From: Gammaproteobacteria bacterium
GTDB taxonomy: Bacteria; Pseudomonadota; Gammaproteobacteria; Steroidobacterales; Rariloculaceae
DNA length: 64,000 nt
Assembly: GCA_022825505.1 (NCBI GenBank)
Contig: JAJDWR010000084.1
Span: forward strand, 1 to 64,000
Direction: 5' to 3'
The notes under the pieces were generated by a model, which was given only the letters and a program-made list of their open reading frames with translations, was not told the origin of the DNA and searched no databases. Position numbers and translations under genes: made by a program. Of the stretch, positions 1 through 8,878 are shown piece by piece; within the stretch, counting starts at the first letter, position 1; each line of letters begins with the position of its first letter.

Positions 1-180
1 CTCCGGGGGGGGCCAACCGGGGGGGGGGGCGCCCGGGCCCTCCCTGGCCCCGGCGCCGCCCCACGGCCGCTACCCGGCCCTGTGCCCACACGCCCTTGGC
101 AGCTCGAGCTCATTGGTTGTAGGCCTTCCTCTCAAGCAGAAGTAGCGTCTCATCGCCAATTGCCAACGTATACTTTGGGC
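1..180. other. Low-complexity window start and leader of xseA
   Basis: The first 80 or so bases are almost only G and C, in homopolymer-like runs quite unlike the rest of the window; this looks like a poor-quality contig end rather than biology. From about 82 an open frame continues into xseA without a stop, but it lacks family similarity before position 181. I see no gene here. Confidence 0.5.
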
Positions 181-1578
181 ATGAGTTCCCTTGGCGACAA
201 TCTGGGGCTTCCGTTACAGCCGGCGCGGGAGGTTTATACGGTTTCTTCGCTCAATCGGGAGGCTCGGCGGTTGATTGAGGGGCGGCTGGGGACGGTTTGG
301 GTGGAGGGGGAGATTTCGGGGCTTGTGCGGCCGCGTTCGGGGCATCTGTACTGGCGGATGAAGGACGAAAACGCGCAGCTTCGTTGTGCGATGTTTCGGG
401 GGCAGAATCGGTTGCTGAAGTTTCAGCCGGACGATGGGCAGCATGTGCTGGCCCGGGGACGGGTGAGCATCTACGAGCCCAGGGGCGAGTATCAACTGGT
501 CGTCGAGTACCTGGAGGAGGTCGGCGAAGGGCTGCTGCGGCGGCGATTCGAGGAACTGAAGCTAAAGCTCGCGGCCGAAGGGCTGTTTGATGAGGGGCGC
601 AAGCAGGAGAAACCGGAGCTGCCGCGCCGGATAGGGGTCGTGACTTCTCCGAGCGGTGCTGCGGTGCGCGATATCATCACGGTGCTGGCGAGGCGTTTTC
701 CCGCGATACCGGTGCTGATCTATCCCACTTCGGTACAAGGTGCGGGTGCCGCCAGGGAGATCGCCTCAGCGCTGGAACTTGCTGATCGGCGGGGCGAGTG
801 CGATCTGCTCATCCTGGCGAGAGGTGGCGGTTCGCTGGAGGATCTGTGGTCCTTCAACGAGGAGGTGGTTGCCCGGGCGATGGCCGCGGTGAGCATTCCC
901 GTCATCTCCGGTGTGGGACACGAGATCGACTTCACCATTGCTGATTTCGTGGCTGATCTGCGTGCGCCCACGCCGTCGGGCGCCGCCGAGTTGGCGGTAC
1001 CCGACCAGGCGCAGTGGTTCGGCGCGCTGAAAACTCTGGACCAGCGGCTGGCCCGTGCTGTGGGGCAACGCCTGGCCGAACCGAAAACGGCGCTGGCCGG
1101 GTTGGCCCACCGTCTGGACCGAAGCCATCCGGGTGTTCAGCTACGCCATTCCCAGCAGCGCCTGGACGAATTGGAAACGCGCGTTCGTCTGGGCCTCGCG
1201 CGAACATTGCAGGATCGGCGGTCGCGGCTTGCGCAATCGAGCTTGCGTCTGCGGGGCCTCAGCCCCGCTGGTCGAATCAGGAGTCTCGACGAACGCCTGC
1301 GGTTCGTGCGCGGCGGACTGGCGGGTGCGGTTCGCGACGCGCTGCGCAAGCCGCGGCAGCGGTTGACGCTGTCACGGCGGGCGCTTGAATCGGTCAGCCC
1401 CCTGGCGACGCTGCGGCGGGGTTACGCTATCGTCACGGGCGGGGAGACGGGCGCCATTCTCACGGACGCCAAGGCCGCGCCGCCCGGCGCCGGCGTCGAA
1501 ATTCGCCTGGCGCAGGGCGAACTGTCGGCCACAGTGGACGAATCGCGACCGGAATCGGACTTGCCTGACGAAAGTTAG
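181..1578 (+). CDS. xseA: Exodeoxyribonuclease VII large subunit
   Basis: XseA is the large, catalytic subunit of exonuclease VII, which degrades single-stranded DNA from both ends and works with several copies of small XseB in the cytoplasm. The protein has an N-terminal OB-fold (about residues 15-115, with GEISG, RCAMFR and YEPRGEY) and then the nuclease core (GVVTSPSGAAVRDI, ARGGGSLEDLWSFNEE, SGVGHEIDFTIADFVADLRAPTPS), followed by a long helical region. The start at 181 gives 465 residues and places the conserved YTVSSLN about 20 residues in, as in E. coli; the open frame extends 33 codons further upstream but that part is probably not translated. It lies on the opposite strand to the der operon, with a TBDR downstream. 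Confidence 0.95.
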   Translation: MSSLGDNLGLPLQPAREVYTVSSLNREARRLIEGRLGTVWVEGEISGLVRPRSGHLYWRMKDENAQLRCAMFRGQNRLLKFQPDDGQHVLARGRVSIYEPRGEYQLVVEYLEEVGEGLLRRRFEELKLKLAAEGLFDEGRKQEKPELPRRIGVVTSPSGAAVRDIITVLARRFPAIPVLIYPTSVQGAGAAREIASALELADRRGECDLLILARGGGSLEDLWSFNEEVVARAMAAVSIPVISGVGHEIDFTIADFVADLRAPTPSGAAELAVPDQAQWFGALKTLDQRLARAVGQRLAEPKTALAGLAHRLDRSHPGVQLRHSQQRLDELETRVRLGLARTLQDRRSRLAQSSLRLRGLSPAGRIRSLDERLRFVRGGLAGAVRDALRKPRQRLTLSRRALESVSPLATLRRGYAIVTGGETGAILTDAKAAPPGAGVEIRLAQGELSATVDESRPESDLPDES

Positions 1579-1643
1579 CAAAACTGCAGCAGCAATTTTT
1601 GTCTCGTCCCTGCTACTGCCTGATACCATGATCGAGAGCGGAG

Positions 1644-1669
1644 TTGCAGCCGTGAATTCCTGCGGCGCA
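1644..1669. repeat. Intergenic repeat, copy 1 (upstream of TBDR 1)
   Basis: A 26-base element containing TTGCAGCCG and GAATTCCTGC, about 54 bases before the TBDR start. It matches 47377-47402 at all but three positions. GCAG and CTGC flank the GAATTC, so the core is partly palindromic. It could be a shared regulatory site or a small dispersed repeat. Confidence 0.4.
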
Positions 1670-1722
1670 CTCTTGGCCGCATGACCGGAATAATCGAACC
1701 AGAAGGTGGGAGTTGACCAACC

Positions 1723-4719
1723 ATGAAAGCAATCTACCGGATCCATCGTCTCGCCCTCGGCATGATCGCCATGGCCGCGTTGCCGGCCGTGGCCCAGGAC
1801 GAAGCCGGGGAAGAGCTTGAGGAGGTGGTCGTCACCGGCTCGCGGGTGATGGATCTGCAGGATTCCGTGTCGCCGGTCGTGGTGGTCGGTGCCGAGGATC
1901 TGCTGACGCGCCCGACGACCAGCGTCACCGAATATCTGCAACGCCACCTGACCTCGAACTACGCCGCCCCGGACTTCAACCAGGAAACGAGCACGGTCGG
2001 TTTCCGGCGCAACGCCGGCGACCGCCAGACCGGCGTCAACCTGCGCGGTCTCGGCCCGCACAACTCCCTGATTCTTATCGACGGTCGCCGCACCATCGAG
2101 TATCCGGCATTCAACAGGGATAACGGCTGGCGGACCGTCGATCTCAACACCACCATTCCATCCATCGCCGTGGGCGCCGTGCAGGTGATGGCCGACGGCG
2201 GCTCCGCCATCTACGGGTCGGACGCGGTGGCCGGGGTAATCAACATTCTGCCCGCCTACAACTTCCGCGGCGCCAAGTTCCAGGCTCGCTCCACCGTATT
2301 CCAGGATGAGTTCGGCACCCCGGACAGTACCTTCGGCGCCCTGTTTGGCGCCGGCGACGAGCGGACCAATCTGATTTTCGCCGCCGAATACCGGCAATCG
2401 AATCCGTTGACAGCGTTCCAGACCGGCAATCGGGCATATTATCCGGACCCGACAGTCAATCAGGATGCTCTCGATGACAGGCGGGACGACGGCATCTACA
2501 CCTTCGCGCCGCTTACCGGAACCCGGCTCGCCCGAGGCGCCCTGGCGCTGGCGGATCCCCTGTGCGGCGACCATGCCGCGTTGGGCATGGATCCCATTGG
2601 GGCGGGAATCAGGCTGGCCAACACCCCGACCACTGTTGGCATGGGACGCGGCGCGGTCACCACGGCTGCAGCCAGCGAGCGCTGCGAAGTGTTCCAGCAG
2701 CGGGCAGCGTTCTACCAGCAGTTGGACAGGGACGATATTGCCGTGTTCTCCGCCGTCGAGCATGAGTTGGCTCCCATCGTGCGGCTCAGCGCGGAAATCT
2801 CCTACTCCCAGAAGCAACAGGTGGACCTTGACCGCACCGGAATATCGTTTCAGTCCTATTTCTCCAACGGCAATCCGGGCATACTGGACCTGAACATCCC
2901 CAACGATCACCCTGGCGTGCAATACAATCGTAGCGTCGACCCGCGCTGGGACAATGCGGATGGTTTCGAGCCCATCGGCTTGAACATGCTCAGCTTCGAC
3001 GATCCGCTGTTTTCGCGGCACGAGTACGACCTGCTGCGCGGCACCATCGGATTCGAGGTGGACCTGACGGACGACTGGACGCTGGACGCCAACTACGTGC
3101 GGGCGACCAACACCGTGCGAAACTCGGTTCTCAACGCCCATGTGGAGCGCTTCCAGCGCGCCCTGGTTGGACTGGGCGGCGAGGGTTGCTCCACTACAGC
3201 GACGCTGCAGAATGCCGGCAATGGCGGTTGCCAGTACTTCAACCCTTTCATGAGCGCGGCGCTGCCGGACGCGTCCGGCATGACGTACGTCAACGCCGCC
3301 GGGGCGGCGGTGAGCCTTGCCAATGACCCTGATCTGGTGAAATACATCACGCCCGAAGACCTGAGCACATTCCGCTCCGATTTCAGCGACCTGTCGCTGA
3401 CCGTCACCGGGTTCGCCGGCCGGTTGCCGGGCGGAGAGATCGGCTGGTCGGCAGGCTACGCGAAACGTACGGACGACCTTTCGGTCGAGCGCAGCGGCTA
3501 CAGCCAGTCCGCCAGCCTTTACCAGCAAAGTCTGCCAGCCAACAACTTCGGTGGCGATGCGAGTGTGGAGTCCATGTACTTCGAGGCTGCCTTGCCGTTG
3601 ACGGATCGTCTCAACGTGCAGATCGCCGGTCGAAACGAGGACCACAGCATCGGGTTCAGCTCCTTCGACCCGAAAATCGGCTTCAATTGGGCTGCCACCG
3701 ACCGGCTGACGTTGCGGGGCTCCTACGGCACCTCGTTCCGGGCGCCGACCATCATCCACAGCGGCGACATCCGCATCCAGGAGCGGCGTTTCCTGTGGCT
3801 GGGGGACAACACGATCATCTCTCCGGGAAACGCGATGCGGGCCAACTTCCAACTCGTAAGCTACCAGACGGGCAACCCCGATCTGCAACCGCAGTCCGCT
3901 GACAACATTACCTTCGGCGGCGATTACCGCTTCGACCTTGAAGGGCACGACCTGTCCATATCCGCCGACTATGTGAATGTGGATTTCAGGAACCTGATTC
4001 AGGTGGTCACCATCGCCGCCCGCATGGCCGAACCCGAATGCCACATCAGCGAGCAGGAGCTGGGCAACATCGCGAGTCCTCGAGGTCGCCGTCCCGACGT
4101 TTGGGAGCTGATTCCGATCAACCCCGAGGTCGATGCAAACGGGAGGCCGGCGCAATTCGGTTCCTGTTTTGACTTCAGCGCCCCTTATAATCCGAACCGG
4201 TGGAATACGCCTACCGCAGTGCACGGTACATCCAAGAACTTTTCCCGGGTGCAGCTCCAGGCCGTGGATTTCGGGCTGAATTACGGAACGGATACCCGCT
4301 TCGGCTATCTTTCCCTGCGTCCGCAACTGACCTGGGTGGTGCAACTCGACCAATGGGCGGACGCCGAATCCGAAGTCGTCGAATCGGTCGGAACGTTGAC
4401 CGCGGGCCGTTACGACCTGGTGCCCACCATGCCGGATTTCCGCCTCAGCTTTCCTGTGGGGATCGATAACGGCAGCCACAGCTTACAGCTCGTGATGCGG
4501 CATCTCTCGGAAGTGAAGGACCGCGTGGACGCGACAGCCATCGCCGCGGCGACGTACATGGATTTCAACTACATGTGGAACTATAGCGAATCGCTGCGCG
4601 TGGGCCTGTTTATCGACAACGTGACCGGCGAGGTCAACCTGGATCCGGCCGCTCAGTCCTTCCTGCCGCCCTACGAGCGGCGGTTCGGAGCGCAGTTCGT
4701 ATGGGACATCGGCGAGTAA
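1723..4719 (+). CDS. TonB-dependent outer-membrane receptor
   Basis: This 998-residue protein is an outer-membrane active transporter powered by TonB-ExbBD. It starts with a Sec signal peptide ending near ALPAVAQ, followed by a TonB-box-like stretch (EEVVVTGSR, about residues 34-42), a plug domain (GVNLRGLGPHNSLILIDGRR, then ADGGSAIYGSDAVAGVINI at about 155-175) and a long beta-barrel ending in RRFGAQFVWDIGE. Length and plug motifs fit the large carbohydrate/organic-substrate receptor class rather than small siderophore receptors, but the ligand cannot be read. The gene is preceded by a GGTGGGAG-like ribosome site and runs into a convergent propeller lipoprotein only 15 bases away. The final residue is not the usual phenylalanine. 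Confidence 0.93.
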   Translation: MKAIYRIHRLALGMIAMAALPAVAQDEAGEELEEVVVTGSRVMDLQDSVSPVVVVGAEDLLTRPTTSVTEYLQRHLTSNYAAPDFNQETSTVGFRRNAGDRQTGVNLRGLGPHNSLILIDGRRTIEYPAFNRDNGWRTVDLNTTIPSIAVGAVQVMADGGSAIYGSDAVAGVINILPAYNFRGAKFQARSTVFQDEFGTPDSTFGALFGAGDERTNLIFAAEYRQSNPLTAFQTGNRAYYPDPTVNQDALDDRRDDGIYTFAPLTGTRLARGALALADPLCGDHAALGMDPIGAGIRLANTPTTVGMGRGAVTTAAASERCEVFQQRAAFYQQLDRDDIAVFSAVEHELAPIVRLSAEISYSQKQQVDLDRTGISFQSYFSNGNPGILDLNIPNDHPGVQYNRSVDPRWDNADGFEPIGLNMLSFDDPLFSRHEYDLLRGTIGFEVDLTDDWTLDANYVRATNTVRNSVLNAHVERFQRALVGLGGEGCSTTATLQNAGNGGCQYFNPFMSAALPDASGMTYVNAAGAAVSLANDPDLVKYITPEDLSTFRSDFSDLSLTVTGFAGRLPGGEIGWSAGYAKRTDDLSVERSGYSQSASLYQQSLPANNFGGDASVESMYFEAALPLTDRLNVQIAGRNEDHSIGFSSFDPKIGFNWAATDRLTLRGSYGTSFRAPTIIHSGDIRIQERRFLWLGDNTIISPGNAMRANFQLVSYQTGNPDLQPQSADNITFGGDYRFDLEGHDLSISADYVNVDFRNLIQVVTIAARMAEPECHISEQELGNIASPRGRRPDVWELIPINPEVDANGRPAQFGSCFDFSAPYNPNRWNTPTAVHGTSKNFSRVQLQAVDFGLNYGTDTRFGYLSLRPQLTWVVQLDQWADAESEVVESVGTLTAGRYDLVPTMPDFRLSFPVGIDNGSHSLQLVMRHLSEVKDRVDATAIAAATYMDFNYMWNYSESLRVGLFIDNVTGEVNLDPAAQSFLPPYERRFGAQFVWDIGE

Positions 4720-4734
4720 AAGCGTTGACAATCG

Positions 4735-5994
4735 CTAATCGGTCCCCACCGGAACCCACTTCTGGACGCGCTTGCCGGTATTGACTTCGGCCGTATACAG
4801 GTTTCCAAAGCTGTCGGCGGCGACGTTGTGGACCCACTCGAACTGGCCGGCCTGGCGGCCGCCGTGACCGAAGGAACTGACAACTTCGAGCGAGTCTCTT
4901 TCGAGGATCCAGACTTTCTTGTTGGCGCCGTCGGCGGCGAACAGCCACTGCTGCTGCGGGTCGCCGGACAATTCGATATCCCAGGCCGCCCCCTGGCCGC
5001 CGATGGTCCAGTCGGCGAAGCGGCCTTCCTGGACGAACGAACCGTCCTTGTTGAAGACGTGAATCCGGTTGCCCATGCGATCCGCGATGTAGACCAGGCC
5101 GTCATTGGCGATCCGTACCGCGTGCACGGGGTTGTGCCAGACCTGCAAGGGCTCTGCGTCGGGCAGGTATTCCGAGGTGTCGACGGTATCGTCCGGGACG
5201 TTGCCGAACGCGCCCCAATGGCGCTTGTATTCGCCGGTGTCTGCGTCGAAGACGATCACGCGGCGATTGAGGTAGCCGTCGGCGATATAGACCTCGTGGG
5301 TCTCCGGGTCGACGGTGATGTCCGCGGGCCGGCCCAGGGTCCCGGGGTCGTTGCTGCCCATGGTCGTCTGCCATTCGCCGATGCGCAGCAGCCGCTCACC
5401 GTCGGGCGTGAACTTCAGGACCACGTGGTCGGACATGCCGTTGCCGGCGATCCAGACGTTGTCCTGGTAGTCCACGAAGATGCCGTGCTCGTTCGCGGGC
5501 CAGTCTTCCGGCTCGACCCATTCGCCTGACTCCTGATCCCAGGTCGGTCCGCCCCATGCGTGGATGACTTCTCCTGCCGGGCCGAACGCGATGACCGAGG
5601 GCGCCGGCATGCAGCAGTCGTGCCACGGCGGGTTGTGCGCCGCGCCCATTTCGTGCTCGGTCAGGCTGCGGGGACGCTGGATGATCCAGACATTGTCCTG
5701 ACTGTCGGTGGCGATTCCGGATACCTGGCCCAGCGCCCAGCGATTGGGCAGTTGCCGGGGCCATGAGGGATCGACCTCGAATTGAGGCGCCTCGTTCGCC
5801 GCGGAATCGTCATCTGCGGAACCGCCCGCCGTGGAACCGTCATCTGCGGCGGCGACCGCTTCCGCTGCCGGCATTTCGGCTGCATCGTCGCTCGCCTGGC
5901 CGGCCATCCCGGCCGCAGGTTCTTCGCTCGTGCAGCCTGCGAGGCACAGGAGGAAGCCGATACCGGCCGCGATCGTTGGACGTGTCTTGTTCAT
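4735..5994 (-). CDS. NHL-repeat beta-propeller lipoprotein
   Basis: A 419-residue exported lipoprotein. The start at 5994 (MNKTRP) gives a clean signal sequence with lipobox LAGC; the open frame goes further upstream but encodes no recognisable protein there. After the lipid-anchor cysteine comes an Ala/Asp/Glu-rich linker of about 50 residues, then NHL-type propeller blades (SGIATDSQDNVWIIQRP, GIFVDYQDNVWIAGN, DITVDPETHEVYIADGYLNRRV, HAVRIANDGLVYIADRMGNRI, HNVAADSFGNLYTAEV). The blades resemble those of peptidylglycine alpha-amidating-lyase-like proteins, but catalytic function is not shown. It ends tail-to-tail with TBDR 1, so a role in the same envelope process is possible but unproven. 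Confidence 0.8.
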   Translation of the reverse strand: MNKTRPTIAAGIGFLLCLAGCTSEEPAAGMAGQASDDAAEMPAAEAVAAADDGSTAGGSADDDSAANEAPQFEVDPSWPRQLPNRWALGQVSGIATDSQDNVWIIQRPRSLTEHEMGAAHNPPWHDCCMPAPSVIAFGPAGEVIHAWGGPTWDQESGEWVEPEDWPANEHGIFVDYQDNVWIAGNGMSDHVVLKFTPDGERLLRIGEWQTTMGSNDPGTLGRPADITVDPETHEVYIADGYLNRRVIVFDADTGEYKRHWGAFGNVPDDTVDTSEYLPDAEPLQVWHNPVHAVRIANDGLVYIADRMGNRIHVFNKDGSFVQEGRFADWTIGGQGAAWDIELSGDPQQQWLFAADGANKKVWILERDSLEVVSSFGHGGRQAGQFEWVHNVAADSFGNLYTAEVNTGKRVQKWVPVGTD

Positions 5995-6211
5995 GCTGAG
6001 ATTCCCCGTTCTGATTGGTCTTCGCTTCGGGTTGGCCCGATGCTTCACACCATAGCGGAAAACGCGGCCGCAGATAAGCCCGGCATGGGGTTCAATACGG
6101 GCGTCGACGCGCGGAATCATCGCGCCGTCCGCACGGCGAGTCTGCCCGGCCCGACGCGGCCCAGCGAGTACCGATCCACTCGACGCAACCGGCACGGTGG
6201 CAGCGCGGGTT

Positions 6212-7309
6212 TCAAGGACCGAAAAACGCGGCTATTGCCGGACGGAAGTTGTCCATGTCCACCAGGAACGAGTCGTGGCCCTGGATCGACGGCAACTCCA
6301 CGAACTCCACCTCCCGCCCGGGCTGCTGCAGTTGCTCCGCCAGTTCCTGCTGCTGATGCAGCGGGTACAGGATGTCGGTGGCAACGCCGATCACGCACAC
6401 CCGCTTCGACTGAACGTTCGCAAGGCCCGCCTCGACCGACGCGCCGTGGTCGGCGACGTCGAACAGGTCGCTGGCCCGGGACAGGTAGAGGTAGCAATTG
6501 GGATCGAACTGTCCGGTGAACTTGTTGGCGTGGTGCTCCAGGTACGATTCGATCTCGAAACTGTGGGCGAAGGGGTCGCCGGTCTCGCACTCCTCGCAAC
6601 TGCGCTCCCGGCCGAAGCGCCCGCGCCATTCCTCGGCGGAGCGGTAGGTGATCATGCCCAGCTTTCGGGCCAGGCGCATGCCGGTCAGCGGCATCGCGCC
6701 GGGCGTGTACTCGCCCTGCTTCCAGTTGCGGTCGCGGCGAATCATTTCGCGCTGCAACGACCGCAGCGCGGTCGCGAACGGCATCGAGCGCGTGGCCGAG
6801 GAAATGATCATCAGGCCCTCCGACCGGCCCGGAAAGAGTATCTCGAAGGCCAGCGCGGTCATGCCGCCCATGGAGGGGCCGACGGTGGCGTAGAGCGACT
6901 CCACGCCCAGGTGCCGCAGCACTTCCCGGCCACCCCGCGCGACGTCTTCCAGGGACAGGACCGGGAACGATCGACGGTAGATCTCGCCGGTATCGGGATT
7001 CGTGGAGGCGGGTCCGGTGGAGCCGAAGCAACTCCCCAGGGAATTCACGCAGATGACGAAGAAGCGCCGCGTATCGATGGGCCGGCCGGGGCCCACCATC
7101 TCTTCCCACCAGCCCGGGGCCTGATCTTCTGGCGAGGAGGCCGCGTGTGCCGACGGCGACAGGCCGGTGAAGATCAGCACGGCATTGTCGCACGCCCGGT
7201 TCGGCCTTCCCCAGGTCTCGTAGGCGATGGTGGGGCTCGACAGCACGCCGCCCCGGTGCATCGGGAAGGCACCGTCTACGGTTACGAATTGTCTCGCGCC
7301 GCCTGCCAT
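6212..7309 (-). CDS. metX: MetX-family acyltransferase (homoserine O-acetyl/succinyl- or serine O-succinyltransferase)
   Basis: An alpha/beta-hydrolase-fold acyltransferase of 365 residues that activates homoserine or serine for sulfur assimilation. The nucleophile elbow is GPSMGGM (Ser near residue 145); the acid is Asp in GVATDILYP and the base is His in IQGHDSF. The oxyanion region reads NSLGSCFGSTGPAS. As I recall, this resembles the serine/homoserine O-succinyltransferase subgroup of Xanthomonas relatives more than classic homoserine acetyltransferases (NVLGGCKGSTGP), and GGMTALAF replaces the usual GGMQALEW. The acyl donor and acceptor therefore stay open. It follows der by 97 bases in the same direction. 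Confidence 0.88.
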   Translation of the reverse strand: MAGGARQFVTVDGAFPMHRGGVLSSPTIAYETWGRPNRACDNAVLIFTGLSPSAHAASSPEDQAPGWWEEMVGPGRPIDTRRFFVICVNSLGSCFGSTGPASTNPDTGEIYRRSFPVLSLEDVARGGREVLRHLGVESLYATVGPSMGGMTALAFEILFPGRSEGLMIISSATRSMPFATALRSLQREMIRRDRNWKQGEYTPGAMPLTGMRLARKLGMITYRSAEEWRGRFGRERSCEECETGDPFAHSFEIESYLEHHANKFTGQFDPNCYLYLSRASDLFDVADHGASVEAGLANVQSKRVCVIGVATDILYPLHQQQELAEQLQQPGREVEFVELPSIQGHDSFLVDMDNFRPAIAAFFGP

Positions 7310-7406
7310 GGGTCCTCGATCCTGTTCGGCTGCCCAGTGCGGGCCGAGAGTTTAACCCGAATGAAAGCCTGTATCTCCAGGGTGGATGTGTGTAGCGTGC
7401 TGCAGA

Positions 7407-8795
7407 TCAAGCGCCGCGACCGCGGTTTGCCTTGCGGCGACGCAGTCGCCTGGGCCGGTTGCGGCGCCCGGCAAAGGGATTTCCGCCGCTCTTGAATTCC
7501 AGCCTCAATGGCGCGCCTTCCAGGCGAAAGGCCTTGCGGAAGGCGTTGACCAGGTACCGGCGGTAGTGACCGGGGAGCAGATCGAGCCGGCTGCCGTGAA
7601 CGATGACGACCGGAGGATGCCGGCCGCCCTGATGCGCGTATCGCAGGCGAATGCGCCGACCACCCACCAGGGGCGGCGAGTGGGCGACCAGCGCCCTTTC
7701 CAGGATGCGGTTCAAGTCCGGCGTCGGCATCTCCCGGCCGGCTGCCTCGTAGGCCCTCAGCGCGGCATCGACCGTGCCGTCGATGCCACTGCCGTGAAGC
7801 GCGGAGATATAGGAGACTCGCGCAAAGTCGGCAAAGGCGAGCCGCCGGGCAGCTTCGGCCTCGATCCTGCGACGGCGAGGCATTTCGATGCCGTCCCACT
7901 TGTTCACCGCGATGGTGAGCGCGCGGCCCCTTTGCACGCTGAGGCCGATGAGGTGCAGATCCTGCTCGGTCACCCCCTCGTGCGCGTCCAGCATGCACAT
8001 GACGACGCCGGAATTCTCGATGGCCTGTAGACTCTGCACCACGCTGAACTTCTCGATGGCGTCACGGACCCGGGCACGCCGGCGAATCCCTGCCGTATCG
8101 ACCAGCACGAAGCGCCTGCCGCGCCGCTCGCAGGGAACCAGCACGCTGTCCCGGGTGGTTCCGGGCACGGGAGAGGTGACCAGGCGTTCGGTGCCCAGCA
8201 AGCGGTTGATCAGGGTCGACTTGCCCACATTCGGCCGCCCGACCACGGCCAGCTTCGGCCCCTGGTATTGTTCCACGGCGTCCGCTACCTGGTCTTCAGC
8301 CTGCTCGCCCAGGATTGCGAGGACTTCGCGCATCAGCGCCGGGACCCGGCGCCCGTGGAGGGCGGCGATACTGATCGTGACGCCGTAGCCCAGGGCGTGG
8401 AATTCCGCCTCTGCGAGTTCGGGCGCAAGGCCTTCGGACTTGTTGACGGCGACGATGACCGGTTTTCCGCCGACCCGAATCCGGGCCGCGATGGTCTCGT
8501 CGGCCGCGGTCAGGCCCTCGCGGCAGTCGACGACCAAGACCACCGCATCGGCCTCGTCCATGGCCGCCTGGGCCTGGCGGGCGGCCCGTGCGGCCAGTTC
8601 GCCCTCATCGTTGCCGAGTCCGCCGGTGTCGATAACGACGACCGTTCGACCGTGTGAGTCGGCGAAGCCATAGCGGCGGTCCCGGGTCAGGCCCGGATAG
8701 TCCGCAACCAGCGCGTCCCGGGAACGGGTGAGCTGATTGAACAGCGTGGACTTGCCAACGTTTGGCCGGCCCACCAGGGCGACTACGGGAAGCAT
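7407..8795 (-). CDS. der: Ribosome-assembly GTPase Der (EngA)
   Basis: Der has two GTPase domains in tandem and a C-terminal KH-like domain, and helps assemble the 50S ribosomal subunit. Both P-loops are visible: GRPNVGKST near residue 9 and again near residue 186, with DTGG and DTAG switch motifs and NKSE/NKWD specificity motifs. The C-terminal part contains RILERALVAHSPP and LRYAHQGG, then a basic Arg-rich tail. Starting at 8795 (MLPVVALVGRPN) gives 462 residues, normal for the family; the longer open frame upstream is not part of it. It is the last gene of the hisS-yfgM-bamB-der group. Confidence 0.96.
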   Translation of the reverse strand: MLPVVALVGRPNVGKSTLFNQLTRSRDALVADYPGLTRDRRYGFADSHGRTVVVIDTGGLGNDEGELAARAARQAQAAMDEADAVVLVVDCREGLTAADETIAARIRVGGKPVIVAVNKSEGLAPELAEAEFHALGYGVTISIAALHGRRVPALMREVLAILGEQAEDQVADAVEQYQGPKLAVVGRPNVGKSTLINRLLGTERLVTSPVPGTTRDSVLVPCERRGRRFVLVDTAGIRRRARVRDAIEKFSVVQSLQAIENSGVVMCMLDAHEGVTEQDLHLIGLSVQRGRALTIAVNKWDGIEMPRRRRIEAEAARRLAFADFARVSYISALHGSGIDGTVDAALRAYEAAGREMPTPDLNRILERALVAHSPPLVGGRRIRLRYAHQGGRHPPVVIVHGSRLDLLPGHYRRYLVNAFRKAFRLEGAPLRLEFKSGGNPFAGRRNRPRRLRRRKANRGRGA

Positions 8796-8878
8796 GATTG
8801 TCTTGCGGCGACGGCCGGAGGGCGTTACCGGCCGGAGCGCACCATGGCGATTGACTCTATTCGTCGATGGGCGCGACC

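Noticed and set aside
1372..4479. Long open frame (1035 codons) on the minus strand opposite TBDR 1
   Set aside because: It has no signal, domain or family pattern, and is the antisense image of a clear TonB-dependent receptor in GC-rich DNA, where such open frames are common.
4723..4740. TTGACA-like box between TBDR 1 and the propeller lipoprotein
   Set aside because: It lies between two converging gene ends with no gene to serve and no matching -10 box.
7310..7406. Possible SAM riboswitch before metX
   Set aside because: The 97-base gap shows no recognisable kink-turn or conserved SAM-binding core; nothing supports it.
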